A stretch of 64,000 nucleotides of DNA from assembly GCF_000374465.1 (NCBI RefSeq), contig NZ_KB894529.1:62001-126000 (forward strand), in the 5' to 3' direction. Source of the DNA: Ahrensia kielensis DSM 5890 (GTDB lineage: Bacteria > Pseudomonadota > Alphaproteobacteria > Rhizobiales > Rhizobiaceae). Below are positions 52,616 to 61,952 of this stretch, one piece after another (the stretch's first letter is position 1; each line of letters begins with the position of its first letter). The notes below the pieces were generated by a model. It searched no databases and had not been told where the DNA came from. It saw only the letters and a list, made by a program, of their open reading frames with translations. Made by a program: the position numbers and the translations under genes.

Positions 52616-54199
52616 TTAGCTTTGCTGCTTTCCTATCAATCGACTACGTAGGGCATTAGATGCTGAATCGAACACGAAGATGACAATCAATATCAGTATC
52701 ACCATGTAAAATACATTTTCCCAATCCTGATTGGTACGCATTGCTTCCCAAAGTTTCAAACCAATTCCGCCCGCCCCAACCGCGCCAATGATTGTTGCCG
52801 ACCGTGTGTTTGATTCCCAAAAGTAAAGGGCTTGGCTGGCAAAGACAGGTAAAACTTGGGGCACCACACCAAAGCGCTGTACTGCGGCAGGCGAAGCGCC
52901 AACTGAACGCACACCTTCGCGTTGTTTATCATCGATATTCTCAAGCGCTTCTGAATAAAGTTTTCCGAACGTTCCTGTATCTGTGAAGAATATAGCGCTG
53001 ATGCCTGCCAATGGCCCCGGTCCAAAGGCGCGTGTAAAGAACAATGCCCAAATTAACATGTCCACGGAGCGCAAGAAATCGAAGAAGCGCTTGAATATCT
53101 GATTGAGAAAGCGATTAGGTGTAATGTTGCGTGCAGCGACAAAGGATAATGGGAATGCAATCACGACTGCGAATAAAGTGCCAACGAAAGCCATGACTAT
53201 GGTTTGCAGCAGCTTGATATAGACATCGCCATGTTGCCATTCCGCGTTATTGAGAAAATTATCCAACATGAGTGAGACATTTGATCGGCCTTCGAAAATG
53301 CGCTCTCCGCTAATAGCAAGTGATGCGACTTCACTGAAAGGCTTACCCCAATAGTGTGAGTTCGTATCAAAAAAGAAATTTTCCCAACCAAAGAAGCGGC
53401 GCATGATTTTCACTTCTTTTGCACGTACTTCTGCGCGACCGGCAAAACCATAATTGACAAAGATTTTTTCACCTTCACGTTTTTGAAGCGCCCATTCAGG
53501 CAGAGCACCACGTGCCTCTACGGTTTCATCTAATGGATCAACGTCAAGCACGACGCTTTCAGCACCATTGACCAAGGTCACGACGCTTGGTGTTACAATG
53601 ATTTGAGCCGTCTTCGAAAAAACTATCTCCGCCTGATTAATCCCTTCTTTCTGCGTACTAACGAGATTGCTATCACGGGCCTTAGAAGAGGCTTCATTAC
53701 TACCCATATTCGTCGCGGTTGAACTAGGTGCCATGAAACTAAGTTCAGCACCGCCAGACGATGCGTCAGGGGCCATGAACGAGCCAGATGATACTGGCTT
53801 TGATTGCGTCATATCATCGTTTGATTTTTCTTTGACAGTAACTGTGCCACTCTTAGTGGTAATCCATTCGGGATCAGGGTTTGAACCGAGCGGAGAAAAT
53901 TTGGGAAATTCAACCACAATTTCACCGGTTCGAAAATCAATGTCTGGCCTTACTTCATAGGACACCCAATCGGCGAGATAAGTGCCTGCAATGTCCCAAT
54001 TGCCTTCACTGACGACTTTACCGATTGCGAAAAACCAGCTCACATAGACGGCATAAAGAGCAACAACAGCAACGCAAAGAACAACACTAAATCGCTTCAC
54101 TAAAGAGCGCTCAAATGCTGCTGGATGGCGTTCTTTAATTGCTAGTACATCTGCTGGACTAAGCATCTTGGCACTCAAATTCATAGCGGACGCGTTCAT
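52616..54199 (-). CDS. phnE: Phosphonate ABC transporter permease PhnE, long form
   Basis: 527 residues against about 260-290 for usual PhnE. One helix at about 35-58 is followed by a roughly 220-residue periplasmic insertion with a Ser/Ala-rich, low-complexity part (KPVSSGSFMAPDASSGGAEL, SSTATNMGSNEASSKARDSN) and a beta-rich part. The permease core then starts near residue 300, with EAA loop EALENIDDKQREGVRSVGAS, GVVPQVLPVFASQAL and IIGAVGAGGIGLKLW. It forms the channel with the next-upstream PhnE. The insertion could contact the binding protein; that is a guess. Confidence 0.87.
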   Translation of the reverse strand: MNASAMNLSAKMLSPADVLAIKERHPAAFERSLVKRFSVVLCVAVVALYAVYVSWFFAIGKVVSEGNWDIAGTYLADWVSYEVRPDIDFRTGEIVVEFPKFSPLGSNPDPEWITTKSGTVTVKEKSNDDMTQSKPVSSGSFMAPDASSGGAELSFMAPSSTATNMGSNEASSKARDSNLVSTQKEGINQAEIVFSKTAQIIVTPSVVTLVNGAESVVLDVDPLDETVEARGALPEWALQKREGEKIFVNYGFAGRAEVRAKEVKIMRRFFGWENFFFDTNSHYWGKPFSEVASLAISGERIFEGRSNVSLMLDNFLNNAEWQHGDVYIKLLQTIVMAFVGTLFAVVIAFPLSFVAARNITPNRFLNQIFKRFFDFLRSVDMLIWALFFTRAFGPGPLAGISAIFFTDTGTFGKLYSEALENIDDKQREGVRSVGASPAAVQRFGVVPQVLPVFASQALYFWESNTRSATIIGAVGAGGIGLKLWEAMRTNQDWENVFYMVILILIVIFVFDSASNALRSRLIGKQQS

Positions 54200-54201
54200 G
54201 G

Positions 54202-55176
54202 CTATGCTCCAAATTCAAAGGCTTGATTTCCAACGATGCGTTTGCGCAAATAGGCTGACAGCTGGTCCACGCAGACAATGGTTGAAAATAAAATGAGGAT
54301 AATGGCGAGTGTTTTGGCTTCATGGCCACGGCTAATTGAAAGGCGCAAGACTTCGCCAATGCCGCCAGCACCAACAGCACCCAAGATTGTAGAAGCGCGC
54401 ACATTTATTTCTAATCGCAACAACGCATAGCTTAAAAAGTTTGGCAGGATTTGCGGCACAATACCAAACCAAACACGCTCTATCCAATTGCCACCAGCTG
54501 CACGCAATCCTTCGTCCGGTTTCATGTCAGCGTTCTCGACAACTTCGAAGAACATTTTCCCCAAAGCACCAATCGTGTGAATTGAAACGGCGATGATCGC
54601 CGGAATTGGTCCCAATGAGAAAATCGCAAGGAAAAAACCTGCTATCACGATCTCTGGGAATGCGCGCAAAACTTCTAGAATGCGCCGAACTGTAAAGCGC
54701 AACCAACGTTTGGTTGTTAAATTTGAGGCCGCTAAGAAACAAAGAAGAAAGCCGAAAATGAAGCCAATCAATGTTGAGAGTATCGCAATATTGAGCGTCT
54801 CAACCATTTTATAAATGTACTCAGGCACATAAATATTCTGCGTTATATAAACGCGGCCCTCAGGGTAATTATATTGTAACGACCCATCGAAATAAGGGCT
54901 TGGCAAATCAAAAAGCGCCCGCCAAACTTCCCATCCATCGCGTGGAACCATGTCACCTACGAAATCGAACAGATGCGGCAATCGATCTAGAAATTTTCCA
55001 GAATTGGTCTCATTGGCGAACCAAAGAGAAAAGAACAGCGCAGCGCCAAGCACAGCCAAACCGATGAATGTGTAAAGGCGCTTTTGGCTTCGTAATTGCT
55101 TGAAATGCGAGTCGAGGTCGTAATTACCCTCAGCATCAATATGCAAAGCCGGATTGTTAGGTTGAGTAGTCAACAT
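54202..55176 (-). CDS. phnE: Phosphonate ABC transporter permease PhnE
   Basis: 324 residues with one N-terminal helix (about 35-55), a short periplasmic segment and five core helices. EAA loop EVVENADMKPDEGLRAAGGN, WFGIVPQILPNFLSYALLR and STILGAVGAGGIGEVLRLS identify the family. It lies 71 bases after phnD, past a strong hairpin, and 2 bases before the long phnE. Confidence 0.9.
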   Translation of the reverse strand: MLTTQPNNPALHIDAEGNYDLDSHFKQLRSQKRLYTFIGLAVLGAALFFSLWFANETNSGKFLDRLPHLFDFVGDMVPRDGWEVWRALFDLPSPYFDGSLQYNYPEGRVYITQNIYVPEYIYKMVETLNIAILSTLIGFIFGFLLCFLAASNLTTKRWLRFTVRRILEVLRAFPEIVIAGFFLAIFSLGPIPAIIAVSIHTIGALGKMFFEVVENADMKPDEGLRAAGGNWIERVWFGIVPQILPNFLSYALLRLEINVRASTILGAVGAGGIGEVLRLSISRGHEAKTLAIILILFSTIVCVDQLSAYLRKRIVGNQAFEFGA

Positions 55177-55193
55177 GTGTTTCTCACGAAAAA

Positions 55194-55231
55194 GACACCA
55201 CGCCCGTGAAATCTCAAAAGAGCGTGGTGTC
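55194..55231 (-). terminator. Hairpin/terminator between phnD and phnE
   Basis: Perfect 10-bp arms GACACCACGC / GCGTGGTGTC with an 18-base loop that can form an inner CTC-TTTT-GAG hairpin, followed in transcript sense by TTTTTCG. A likely attenuator giving more PhnD than PhnE. Confidence 0.82.
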
Positions 55232-55247
55232 GTATCAGTTCTAAAAA

Positions 55248-56156
55248 TTATGAACCGATTTTTGCTTTACGGGCTGCAACGATCGTCTCGTAAAAAGAGT
55301 GATCAACTTCTGTGAATCCTTTGAAGTCGCCGCCCTGAATAGCTGCGAAACATTCGCCATCATTTTCAGGAAGTGCTTTCATAAACTCGACAAACTTCGC
55401 GCGAACGTCGCCATCAAGCTTATTGGAAACAACAACAGGACCATTCGGGATAAGAGGCGAACGCCAGATTTCATTTACATCGGCCATATCAAGCAAGCCT
55501 TTGTCGACCATTTTGCGGATGTTGCCTGATGTGTAACCATCTTCATATTCACCAACACCAGATGACCAAGTAACCTGTCCATCAAAATTGCCCTTAAGCA
55601 TTTCTAGAACACCGTTTTCGTGGCCGCCGCCAAATCCAGTTTCAGAAAAATACTCATTGAGCGGCATACCAAGCTGAGCTGGCAAAGCGACCGCAGGAAC
55701 AAGATAACCGGATGTTGAATCAGGGTCAGCAAAGCCAAGCTTTTTACCCTTCATGTCTTCAATGTTTTCAATGCCGGAGTCTTTGCGAGAAAGCATCACT
55801 GAATAATAACCAGTGGCACCATCTGTCTGAACAGTTGTTAAAACCGGATCAACAGCTTTTGCGTCTGTCAGATAGATCTTTGCATATCCAGAAGCGCCAA
55901 GCTCTGCATAATCCAATGTGCCACCAAGCAAACCTTGGATAACGCCATCATAATCGGCAGCAGGAAATAGCTTAACTTCTTTAACGCCAATGGCTTCTGG
56001 CAGAGTATCTACCATGCACTGAAAGTTACGTAGGCGGTCAGCTTCGTTTTCACCGCCAAGGATGCCGATGCGGAACACATCCTGCGCCTGTGCAGAAAAA
56101 GTTGTAGCGAAAATTGTGGCAACAGCAGCCGTTGCCAAAAGTGCTTTCTTGAGCAT
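55248..56156 (-). CDS. phnD: Phosphonate ABC transporter substrate-binding protein PhnD
   Basis: 302 residues from ATG 56156 (GGAG 6 bases upstream). Signal peptide MLKKALLATAAVATIFATTF, cleavage after AQA. Family features: FRIGILGGENEADRLRNFQC, YAELGASGYAKIYLTD, KKLGFADPDSTSGYLVP and TWSSGVGEYEDGY. Binds phosphonates in the periplasm. It follows phnC by 90 bases. Confidence 0.92.
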   Translation of the reverse strand: MLKKALLATAAVATIFATTFSAQAQDVFRIGILGGENEADRLRNFQCMVDTLPEAIGVKEVKLFPAADYDGVIQGLLGGTLDYAELGASGYAKIYLTDAKAVDPVLTTVQTDGATGYYSVMLSRKDSGIENIEDMKGKKLGFADPDSTSGYLVPAVALPAQLGMPLNEYFSETGFGGGHENGVLEMLKGNFDGQVTWSSGVGEYEDGYTSGNIRKMVDKGLLDMADVNEIWRSPLIPNGPVVVSNKLDGDVRAKFVEFMKALPENDGECFAAIQGGDFKGFTEVDHSFYETIVAARKAKIGS

Positions 56157-56246
56157 TTTAGTCTCCATAAAAGGTATGCCCTTTTAATAATTTAATTGTA
56201 CAACCACAGCACTGGGCAAACGTGATGCGGCAAACTGGAAATCAGG

Positions 56247-57107
56247 TCACGCGTATGCAGGATTTTGTTCTGCTGCCGGGCGTATTACTGGCGGCATTTG
56301 ACCAATTGGCGATTTTTCACGCGGCCCGCTTAAACTCGTTGACGTTACAGCTTCGGAAAAAGCATCCTCCAAGCCTTCAGCGCCGTATATTTTACGCGCT
56401 GCTTCTTCGGTCAGATCGTCAGGACCACCATCAAAGACAACACGCCCCGCCTGCATGCCGATGATGCGCTCGCAAAAAGTACGCGCAGTATCAAGCGTAT
56501 GAAGATTGGTAATAACTGTGATGCCATCGGTTTGATTGATGTCTTTTAAAGACTGCATCACGATTTGCGCATTGCGCGGATCAAGCGATGCAATTGGCTC
56601 ATCAGCCAGAATGACTTTCGGTTGCTGCATTAACGCACGGGCGATTGCCACGCGTTGTTGCTGCCCACCTGACAGAGTGCCTGCACGCTGCAGCGCAACT
56701 TTTTCGATACCTAAACGCTCCAGCGCAGCAATGGCCATAGCGCGTTCTTCGTCAGAAAAAATATTTAACAAGCTTGCAACAGTAGAACGATGGTTGAGAC
56801 GCCCGAGCATGACATTTGTTAAAACATCTATGCGGGGCACCAGATTAAATTGTTGAAAAATCATAGCGCAATCACGTTGCCAATCGCGCAGTTTTTGCCC
56901 TTTGAGCTCGGAAGTTTTCACACCTGAAAAATTGATTTCACCCTCAGACGTATCGATCAACCGGTTAATCATTCGCAGCAGTGTCGATTTACCCGCTCCC
57001 GATGCACCGATCACACCCACCATTTGGCCTTCGGGGATTACAAAATCCACATTATCGACAGCAATATTGGGGCCAAACCGACGCGTTACGTTTTTGAGTT
57101 CGAGCAT
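56247..57107 (-). CDS. phnC: Phosphonate ABC transporter ATP-binding protein PhnC
   Basis: 286 residues from ATG 57107 (AAGGAA 8 bases upstream). Walker [20 protein letters not shown]-loop [20 protein letters not shown], signature [19 protein letters not shown], Walker [14 protein letters not shown] and [17 protein letters not shown], a PhnC-type end. It begins a second segment of the phn operon, 118 bases after the acetyltransferase gene, with Pho-box-like repeats in the gap. Confidence 0.92.
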   Translation of the reverse strand: MLELKNVTRRFGPNIAVDNVDFVIPEGQMVGVIGASGAGKSTLLRMINRLIDTSEGEINFSGVKTSELKGQKLRDWQRDCAMIFQQFNLVPRIDVLTNVMLGRLNHRSTVASLLNIFSDEERAMAIAALERLGIEKVALQRAGTLSGGQQQRVAIARALMQQPKVILADEPIASLDPRNAQIVMQSLKDINQTDGITVITNLHTLDTARTFCERIIGMQAGRVVFDGGPDDLTEEAARKIYGAEGLEDAFSEAVTSTSLSGPREKSPIGQMPPVIRPAAEQNPAYA

Positions 57108-57128
57108 AGGGCATTCCTTGCCGTTAGT

Positions 57129-57146
57129 TCTTACAGTGTTGTAAGA
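57129..57146. promoter_or_regulatory. Palindrome in the phnC leader
   Basis: TCTTACA-GTGT-TGTAAGA, a perfect 7-bp inverted repeat 22 bases upstream of the phnC start and downstream of the Pho-box-like repeats. It could be an operator or an mRNA hairpin near the ribosome site; no regulator can be named. Confidence 0.4.
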
Positions 57147-57174
57147 CTGGATATGGCTCTTGTGTGAACGCAGC

Positions 57175-57202
57175 ATGTCAGTTTTTTGTAAGTTTTGTGA
57201 CG
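57175..57202 (-). promoter_or_regulatory. Candidate Pho box upstream of phnC
   Basis: In transcript sense three hexamers CGTCAC, TTACAA and TGACAT start exactly 11 bases apart, the PhoB repeat spacing. The outer two resemble the TGTCAT/C unit; the middle one is poor. It would give phnCDE an extra promoter inside the long phn operon. Confidence 0.42.
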
Positions 57203-57225
57203 TTCCACAATCAAATTTTATTAAA

Positions 57226-57843
57226 TTATTTCTGATACTTAGATATAAAATCTACGGCTGATAATGTACGAAAATCACGCAGCGCTTCATACAATGTGTC
57301 GTGTGACCAATCCCACCAAGCAAGAGCATTCATTTTCTGCCCAAGCCCCGTTTCAAAACGCTCCCGAATGAGCTTTGCAGGCACGCCGCCGACGATTGAA
57401 TAGGAAGAAACGTCTTTCGTTACGACCGCTCCTGACCCAATAACAGCGCCATTGCCAACCGTGACACCTGGCAAAATTGTCGCGCCATGACCGATCCAAA
57501 CATCATGTCCAATGGTGATACGGTTATCGCGGCGCCATTTGAAAAAATCCGTATCGTTATCGGCGCCATCAAAATAATCAGCCGCGCGATAGGTGAAATG
57601 GTGCTGGGTCGCCCTCCAAGTTGGATGGTTGGTCGCGTTGATACGAACATGACTTGCTATGTTGGCAAATTTTCCAATTGTTGCGCACCATGCTTCAGTC
57701 TGGCGGATGAGATAAGAGTAATCTCCAATTTCACATTCGGCGACAACGCAACCTTCATCAATTTCAGTATAACGTCCCAGCACCGTGTCAGTTACGCGTG
57801 CCGTTGGGTGAATAAAGGCTTCTTCAGATAGTTTCTTTGCCAT
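57226..57843 (-). CDS. Phosphonate-operon acetyltransferase-like protein (hexapeptide repeats)
   Basis: 205 residues of the left-handed beta-helix (LbetaH) class, family known from phn operons (transferase hexapeptide repeat, phn_thr-fam). The repeats run through about residues 10-165, with the active-site-like [19 protein letters not shown] and [17 protein letters not shown] resembling xenobiotic/chloramphenicol acetyltransferases. It may acetylate an aminophosphonate, taking the role of PhnO, or modify an intermediate; this is not shown. It lies 2 bases after phnL. Confidence 0.83.
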   Translation of the reverse strand: MAKKLSEEAFIHPTARVTDTVLGRYTEIDEGCVVAECEIGDYSYLIRQTEAWCATIGKFANIASHVRINATNHPTWRATQHHFTYRAADYFDGADNDTDFFKWRRDNRITIGHDVWIGHGATILPGVTVGNGAVIGSGAVVTKDVSSYSIVGGVPAKLIRERFETGLGQKMNALAWWDWSHDTLYEALRDFRTLSAVDFISKYQK

Positions 57844-57845
57844 GA

Positions 57846-58550
57846 TTATGCAGCTTTCGCGCCAGCAAAGCTCGTCACATCTATGATGCGATCAGCTACT
57901 TTTGTGCGAACATCCTCATCATGAAATATACCCAGCAGCGCAACGCCAGCGGCTTTTTTTTGAGTGATTAAGTCAACAACTACAGCGCGGTTTTTAGCAT
58001 CAAGCGACGCTGTTGGTTCATCCAAAAGCAAAACCGGATGATCTGTAATAAAACCGCGCGCAATGTTTACGCGCTGCTGTTCACCGCCAGAAAATGTAGC
58101 AGGCGGCAAGTCCCATAAACGCTCCGGCAAATTTAATTGCGAGAATAAATCCGCTGCTTTCTTTCGTGCAATCTCATGGTCTTCGCCGCGCTGTGTTAGC
58201 GGTTCCGCAGCAACATCGAGTGCCGAAACGCGCGGTACTGTTCGCAAAAACTGGCTGACATAACCAATCGTGTCGCGGCGCAGTTCAATAATTTTACGTG
58301 GTTCTGCTTTCGATAAATCAACTTGTTCACCATAATGCGTGAGCAATATCTGCCCCTGATCAGTCGAATAGTTGCCATATAGCATTTTCAAAATAGAACT
58401 TTTGCCTGCGCCTGACGGACCACCGAGTACGGCACACTCCCCCGCCTTAACGACAAAATTTACGCCGGTAACAACGGGGATTTGTATGCCGTCACGCAGA
58501 TGCATGGTGAAGGTTTTTGATATTTCGCAAACTGTAATTGCTGCAGTCAT
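57846..58550 (-). CDS. phnL: C-P lyase complex ABC-type protein PhnL
   Basis: 234-residue ABC ATPase of the C-P lyase system (E. coli PhnL has 226). Walker [20 protein letters not shown]-loop [20 protein letters not shown], signature [16 protein letters not shown], Walker [14 protein letters not shown]. It is not a transport ATPase; it works with PhnK on the PhnGHIJ core. It begins 15 bases after phnK. Confidence 0.9.
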   Translation of the reverse strand: MTAAITVCEISKTFTMHLRDGIQIPVVTGVNFVVKAGECAVLGGPSGAGKSSILKMLYGNYSTDQGQILLTHYGEQVDLSKAEPRKIIELRRDTIGYVSQFLRTVPRVSALDVAAEPLTQRGEDHEIARKKAADLFSQLNLPERLWDLPPATFSGGEQQRVNIARGFITDHPVLLLDEPTASLDAKNRAVVVDLITQKKAAGVALLGIFHDEDVRTKVADRIIDVTSFAGAKAA

Positions 58551-58565
58551 AATCGCGTGCCTGTT

Positions 58566-59342
58566 TTAAACTTGTAAAATGGAAGATACGAGAAGCTGTG
58601 TGTAAGGCTCATGCGGATCATCAAGGACACGGTCCGTCAAACCGCTCTCAATGACATGACCATCCTTCATCACAATCATTCGGTGCGACAAAAGACGTGC
58701 AACCGCCAGATCGTGTGTGACAACAATGGCCGCCAACCCAAGATCACGCACAAGACCGCGTATCAAATCGAGCAGACGCGCCTGCACAGACACATCAAGA
58801 CCGCCGGTAGGCTCATCCATGAACATCAAGCGTGGGCCAGTAACAAGGTTACGCGCAATTTGTAATCGCTGACGCATACCGCCTGAAAAAGCGCGAGGCT
58901 GGTCATCAACACGGTCTTCGTTGATTTCCACGCGGCCAAGCCAGTCAATCGCAGTTTCGCGAATATTGCCATAATGACGATCACCAACAGCCATTAAGCG
59001 TTCGCCAACATTGGCGCCTGCTGAAACAGCCATACGCAGACCATCAGCTGGATTTTGGTGCACAAAACCCCAATCGGTACGCATTAAGAAGCGCCGTTCC
59101 GCTTCACTCATTTGGTAAAGGTCGCGCTTTGTTTCATCGCGCATACGATACATCACTGAACCGCTTGTTGGCTCTAGGCGCGTTGAAATACAGTTCAAAA
59201 GTGTTGTCTTACCAGACCCACTTTCGCCGACCACTGCCAAGACTTCCCCTGGATAAAGATCAAATGATACATCGCGGCACCCAATACGTGCGCCATAAAA
59301 TTTGGAGACTTCATTGACCGATAAAAGTGGCTGATTGTTCAT
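58566..59342 (-). CDS. phnK: C-P lyase complex ABC-type protein PhnK
   Basis: 258 residues (E. coli PhnK 252). LSVNEVSKFYGARIGCRDVS, Walker A VVGESGSGKTTLLNCIS, FVHQNPADGLRMAVSAGANV, signature FSGGMRQRLQIARNLVTGP and Walker B LMFMDEPTGGLDVS. PhnK docks on PhnJ in the core complex. It overlaps phnJ by 4 bases. Confidence 0.92.
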   Translation of the reverse strand: MNNQPLLSVNEVSKFYGARIGCRDVSFDLYPGEVLAVVGESGSGKTTLLNCISTRLEPTSGSVMYRMRDETKRDLYQMSEAERRFLMRTDWGFVHQNPADGLRMAVSAGANVGERLMAVGDRHYGNIRETAIDWLGRVEINEDRVDDQPRAFSGGMRQRLQIARNLVTGPRLMFMDEPTGGLDVSVQARLLDLIRGLVRDLGLAAIVVTHDLAVARLLSHRMIVMKDGHVIESGLTDRVLDDPHEPYTQLLVSSILQV

Positions 59343-60214
59343 TGTGCTGCCTCCATTCCAGAAAGTTCGCCGCGGTGACCAGCCGCTTGCCTGCTTTCAC
59401 AATTGTCAGTGTCCGAGCAAACAAACATTCTGCTGCCTTGATCATCGAGAATGACTTCGTCCAAATAAACGCCTTCCGCTGCACAGATCGCACAGGGTTT
59501 ATCGAATTTTTGAACTTCAAATGGGTGATCATCAAAATCGAGACTGACCACATTTGTGTAAGGCGGGATTGCATAAATGCGTTTTTCGCGCCCTGCACCG
59601 AACAGCTGCAACGCTTCAGACATATGCATTTTTGGATTATCAAATTTTGGTGTCGGTGAAGGGTCCATGACATAACGCCCTTCAACCTTCACCGGATATG
59701 CATAGGTCGTGGCGATATGGCCATGCGTTGCAATATCCTCATAAAGCTTCACATGCATGAGGCCATATTCTTCCAGTGCATGCATCTTGCGCGTTTCAGT
59801 TTCGCGCGGCTCTAGGAAGCGCAGTGGCTCAGGAATAGGCACTTGGTAGACAAGTATCTGGCCATCCCGCAACTGCTCTTCCGGAATACGGTGACGCGTC
59901 TGTATAATCGTGGCTTCGCTCGTATGTGTTGTTGTTTTCACACGCGCGACTTTGGCAAAGAAAGCGCGAATGGATACGGCATTCGTCGTGTCGTCCGCCC
60001 CTTGGTCAATCACTTTTAGGACATCGTCAGGTCCAATGATTGATGCGGTGACCTGCACGCCGCCTGTACCCCATCCATAAGGCATTGGCATTTCACGGCT
60101 TGAGAACGGAACTTGATAGCCCGGTATCGCAATTGCTTTTAGTATCGCGCGGCGGATCATTCGTTTGGTTTGTTCGTCGAGATAAGCGAAGTTATAATCA
60201 GCTTGAATGTTCAT
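59339..60214 (-). CDS. phnJ: Carbon-phosphorus lyase radical SAM subunit PhnJ
   Basis: 291 residues. Four cysteines, Cys241, Cys244, Cys266 and Cys272 (KPCAICAAEG ... RMFVCSDTDNCESR), coincide with the E. coli PhnJ numbers for the iron-sulfur cluster and the thiyl radical. MPYGWGTGGVQVTASIIGP and MHVKLYEDIATHGHIATTYA are typical. It breaks the C-P bond of 5-phosphoribosyl 1-phosphonates, releasing the hydrocarbon and the cyclic ribose phosphate. It overlaps phnI and phnK by 4 bases each. Confidence 0.95.
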   Translation of the reverse strand: MNIQADYNFAYLDEQTKRMIRRAILKAIAIPGYQVPFSSREMPMPYGWGTGGVQVTASIIGPDDVLKVIDQGADDTTNAVSIRAFFAKVARVKTTTHTSEATIIQTRHRIPEEQLRDGQILVYQVPIPEPLRFLEPRETETRKMHALEEYGLMHVKLYEDIATHGHIATTYAYPVKVEGRYVMDPSPTPKFDNPKMHMSEALQLFGAGREKRIYAIPPYTNVVSLDFDDHPFEVQKFDKPCAICAAEGVYLDEVILDDQGSRMFVCSDTDNCESRQAAGHRGELSGMEAAQ

Positions 60215-61323
60215 TCTGCTGCCTCCTTGATCATGCTGGAAACAGCATCATTCGTCTCAGCATATTCACGGCGCATCTGGCGCACGATGCCAAGTTCAGC
60301 TTGGAAATCCACGTAATGAGGCAGTTTCAAATGTTCCACGAAGCCCGTTGCCTGCACATTATCTGAATGAGCGATCACGAACTCTTCGTCTTGCGCTGGT
60401 GCAACGATATCTTCTCCCAATTCACGCGCGCGCAGCGCTCGATCGCACAGCGACATTGCCATTGCTTTGCGCTCCAACTGCCCAAACACAAGACCATAGC
60501 CGCGGGTAAATTGAGGAGGTACTTTTGCCGAGCCTTGGAATTGATTGACCATTTGACATTCGGTGACTTGAACGCGGCCAATTAGAACAGAGACCCCTAA
60601 TTCCGGCACCTCAATTTCAACGTCGACTTCGCCTATACGAATTTCGCCGACAAAGGGGTGCGAGCGGGCATAACCACGTTGTGTTGAATAAGCGAGAGAC
60701 AGTAAGAACCCCTCATCGCCGCGCGACAATGATTGTAAACGCTCATCACGGCTCATCGGAAATTCTGTCGGCGTTCGGGTAATATCGCCCGGCTCTTCTG
60801 CGCCATGGCCGTTTTTCCCATCATCTTCGATAAGCCCCTCATTCGCCAAAATTTCTGACACACGTTGCGTGCGACCGACATCTGGCTTGCGCGTGACAGG
60901 CTCATCTGTGGCTTCATCTTGTGCTAAATCAGGATCAAGCAGACGATGCGTATAATCAAAAGTTGGCCCAAGCATTTGGCCGCCGGGCAGATCTTTATAT
61001 GTCGCAGAGATGCGGCGTTCGATCTTCATTTCACCGGTATTTATTGGCTGCGAATAACCAAAGCGCGGCAAGGTGGTGCGGTAAGCGCGAAGCAAAAATA
61101 TCGCTTCAATCATATCACCGCGCGATTGCTTTATTGAAAGCGCAGCAAGATCGCGGTCATATAATGAGCCTTCTGCCATGACACGGTCTACCGCAAGAGC
61201 AAGCTGTTCTTTGATTTGAGCCAGCGACAATGCGTCAATATCGCGGTCGCCGCGACGCCTATCTGCAAGCAGTTTATGCGCGTTATTAATAGCGGTCTCG
61301 CCGCCTTTTACAGCAACATACAT
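60211..61323 (-). CDS. phnI: C-P lyase core subunit PhnI
   Basis: 370 residues (E. coli PhnI 354). MYVAVKGGETAINNAHKLLA at the start, GYSQPINTGEMKIERRISAT, and DYTHRLLDPDLAQDE. With PhnG and PhnH it attaches the phosphonate to ribose triphosphate from ATP. It shares one base with phnH and overlaps phnJ by 4. Confidence 0.93.
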   Translation of the reverse strand: MYVAVKGGETAINNAHKLLADRRRGDRDIDALSLAQIKEQLALAVDRVMAEGSLYDRDLAALSIKQSRGDMIEAIFLLRAYRTTLPRFGYSQPINTGEMKIERRISATYKDLPGGQMLGPTFDYTHRLLDPDLAQDEATDEPVTRKPDVGRTQRVSEILANEGLIEDDGKNGHGAEEPGDITRTPTEFPMSRDERLQSLSRGDEGFLLSLAYSTQRGYARSHPFVGEIRIGEVDVEIEVPELGVSVLIGRVQVTECQMVNQFQGSAKVPPQFTRGYGLVFGQLERKAMAMSLCDRALRARELGEDIVAPAQDEEFVIAHSDNVQATGFVEHLKLPHYVDFQAELGIVRQMRREYAETNDAVSSMIKEAAE

Positions 61324-61952
61324 CAGATAACTCCCTGTGAGATATTTGTCGTGCGCGGCAAACAGACAAGCGATGAAGCGCTGACCAAAATGACATCAAC
61401 ACCGCATGGAAAACGTGATTTGTTTTGTTGCCATTGTTCCAGAAACAACTCCGGCAAACCTTGCACATGAAGATCAGCGGTATCTTTGATACCGGGACCG
61501 GAGAGGCTTAATCCTGCGGCTTTTGAAATATCGTCAACCTGAATGATGAGCGTGCAAGAGCGGTCAGGATATTCTTGTGAGCCTTGTGCAAATTGCGCTA
61601 TATCCAACGGCATTTTTGTATCAGTCAAAAGCGCGAATTGCGCATCGGCTTTTTGCGTCGTTATCGGCGCAGCTGTCTGAAATGTAATCCAGTCTCGAAG
61701 AGCGCTGCTTTGTGATGAGACTTCATCCAACCATAAAAGCGTATCAGCATCGCAGAGCGCCGCAATAATCGCCGCTGCAGTATCAAAAACCGGCTCCGGC
61801 GCACTGGCCAGTGCTGGCAGCGAAGTTACCGTCCCTGGACGGGCCATCGCATTCATCACGGCATTAAAAACATTCTGCGCGTCGAAAACCGGATCAGCAA
61901 AGCCACCTTCCAGCGCGCGCGCCGCCATTGCTTTTTCATTTATCTGCATCAA
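61323..61952 (-). CDS. phnH: C-P lyase core subunit PhnH
   Basis: 209 residues (E. coli 194). Typical blocks: GGFADPVFDAQNVFNAVMNA, MARPGTVTSLP, LCDADTLLWLD and LSGPGIKDTADLHVQGLPE. Structural subunit of the PhnGHIJ core. It overlaps phnG by 4 bases. Confidence 0.92.
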   Translation of the reverse strand: MMQINEKAMAARALEGGFADPVFDAQNVFNAVMNAMARPGTVTSLPALASAPEPVFDTAAAIIAALCDADTLLWLDEVSSQSSALRDWITFQTAAPITTQKADAQFALLTDTKMPLDIAQFAQGSQEYPDRSCTLIIQVDDISKAAGLSLSGPGIKDTADLHVQGLPELFLEQWQQNKSRFPCGVDVILVSASSLVCLPRTTNISQGVI

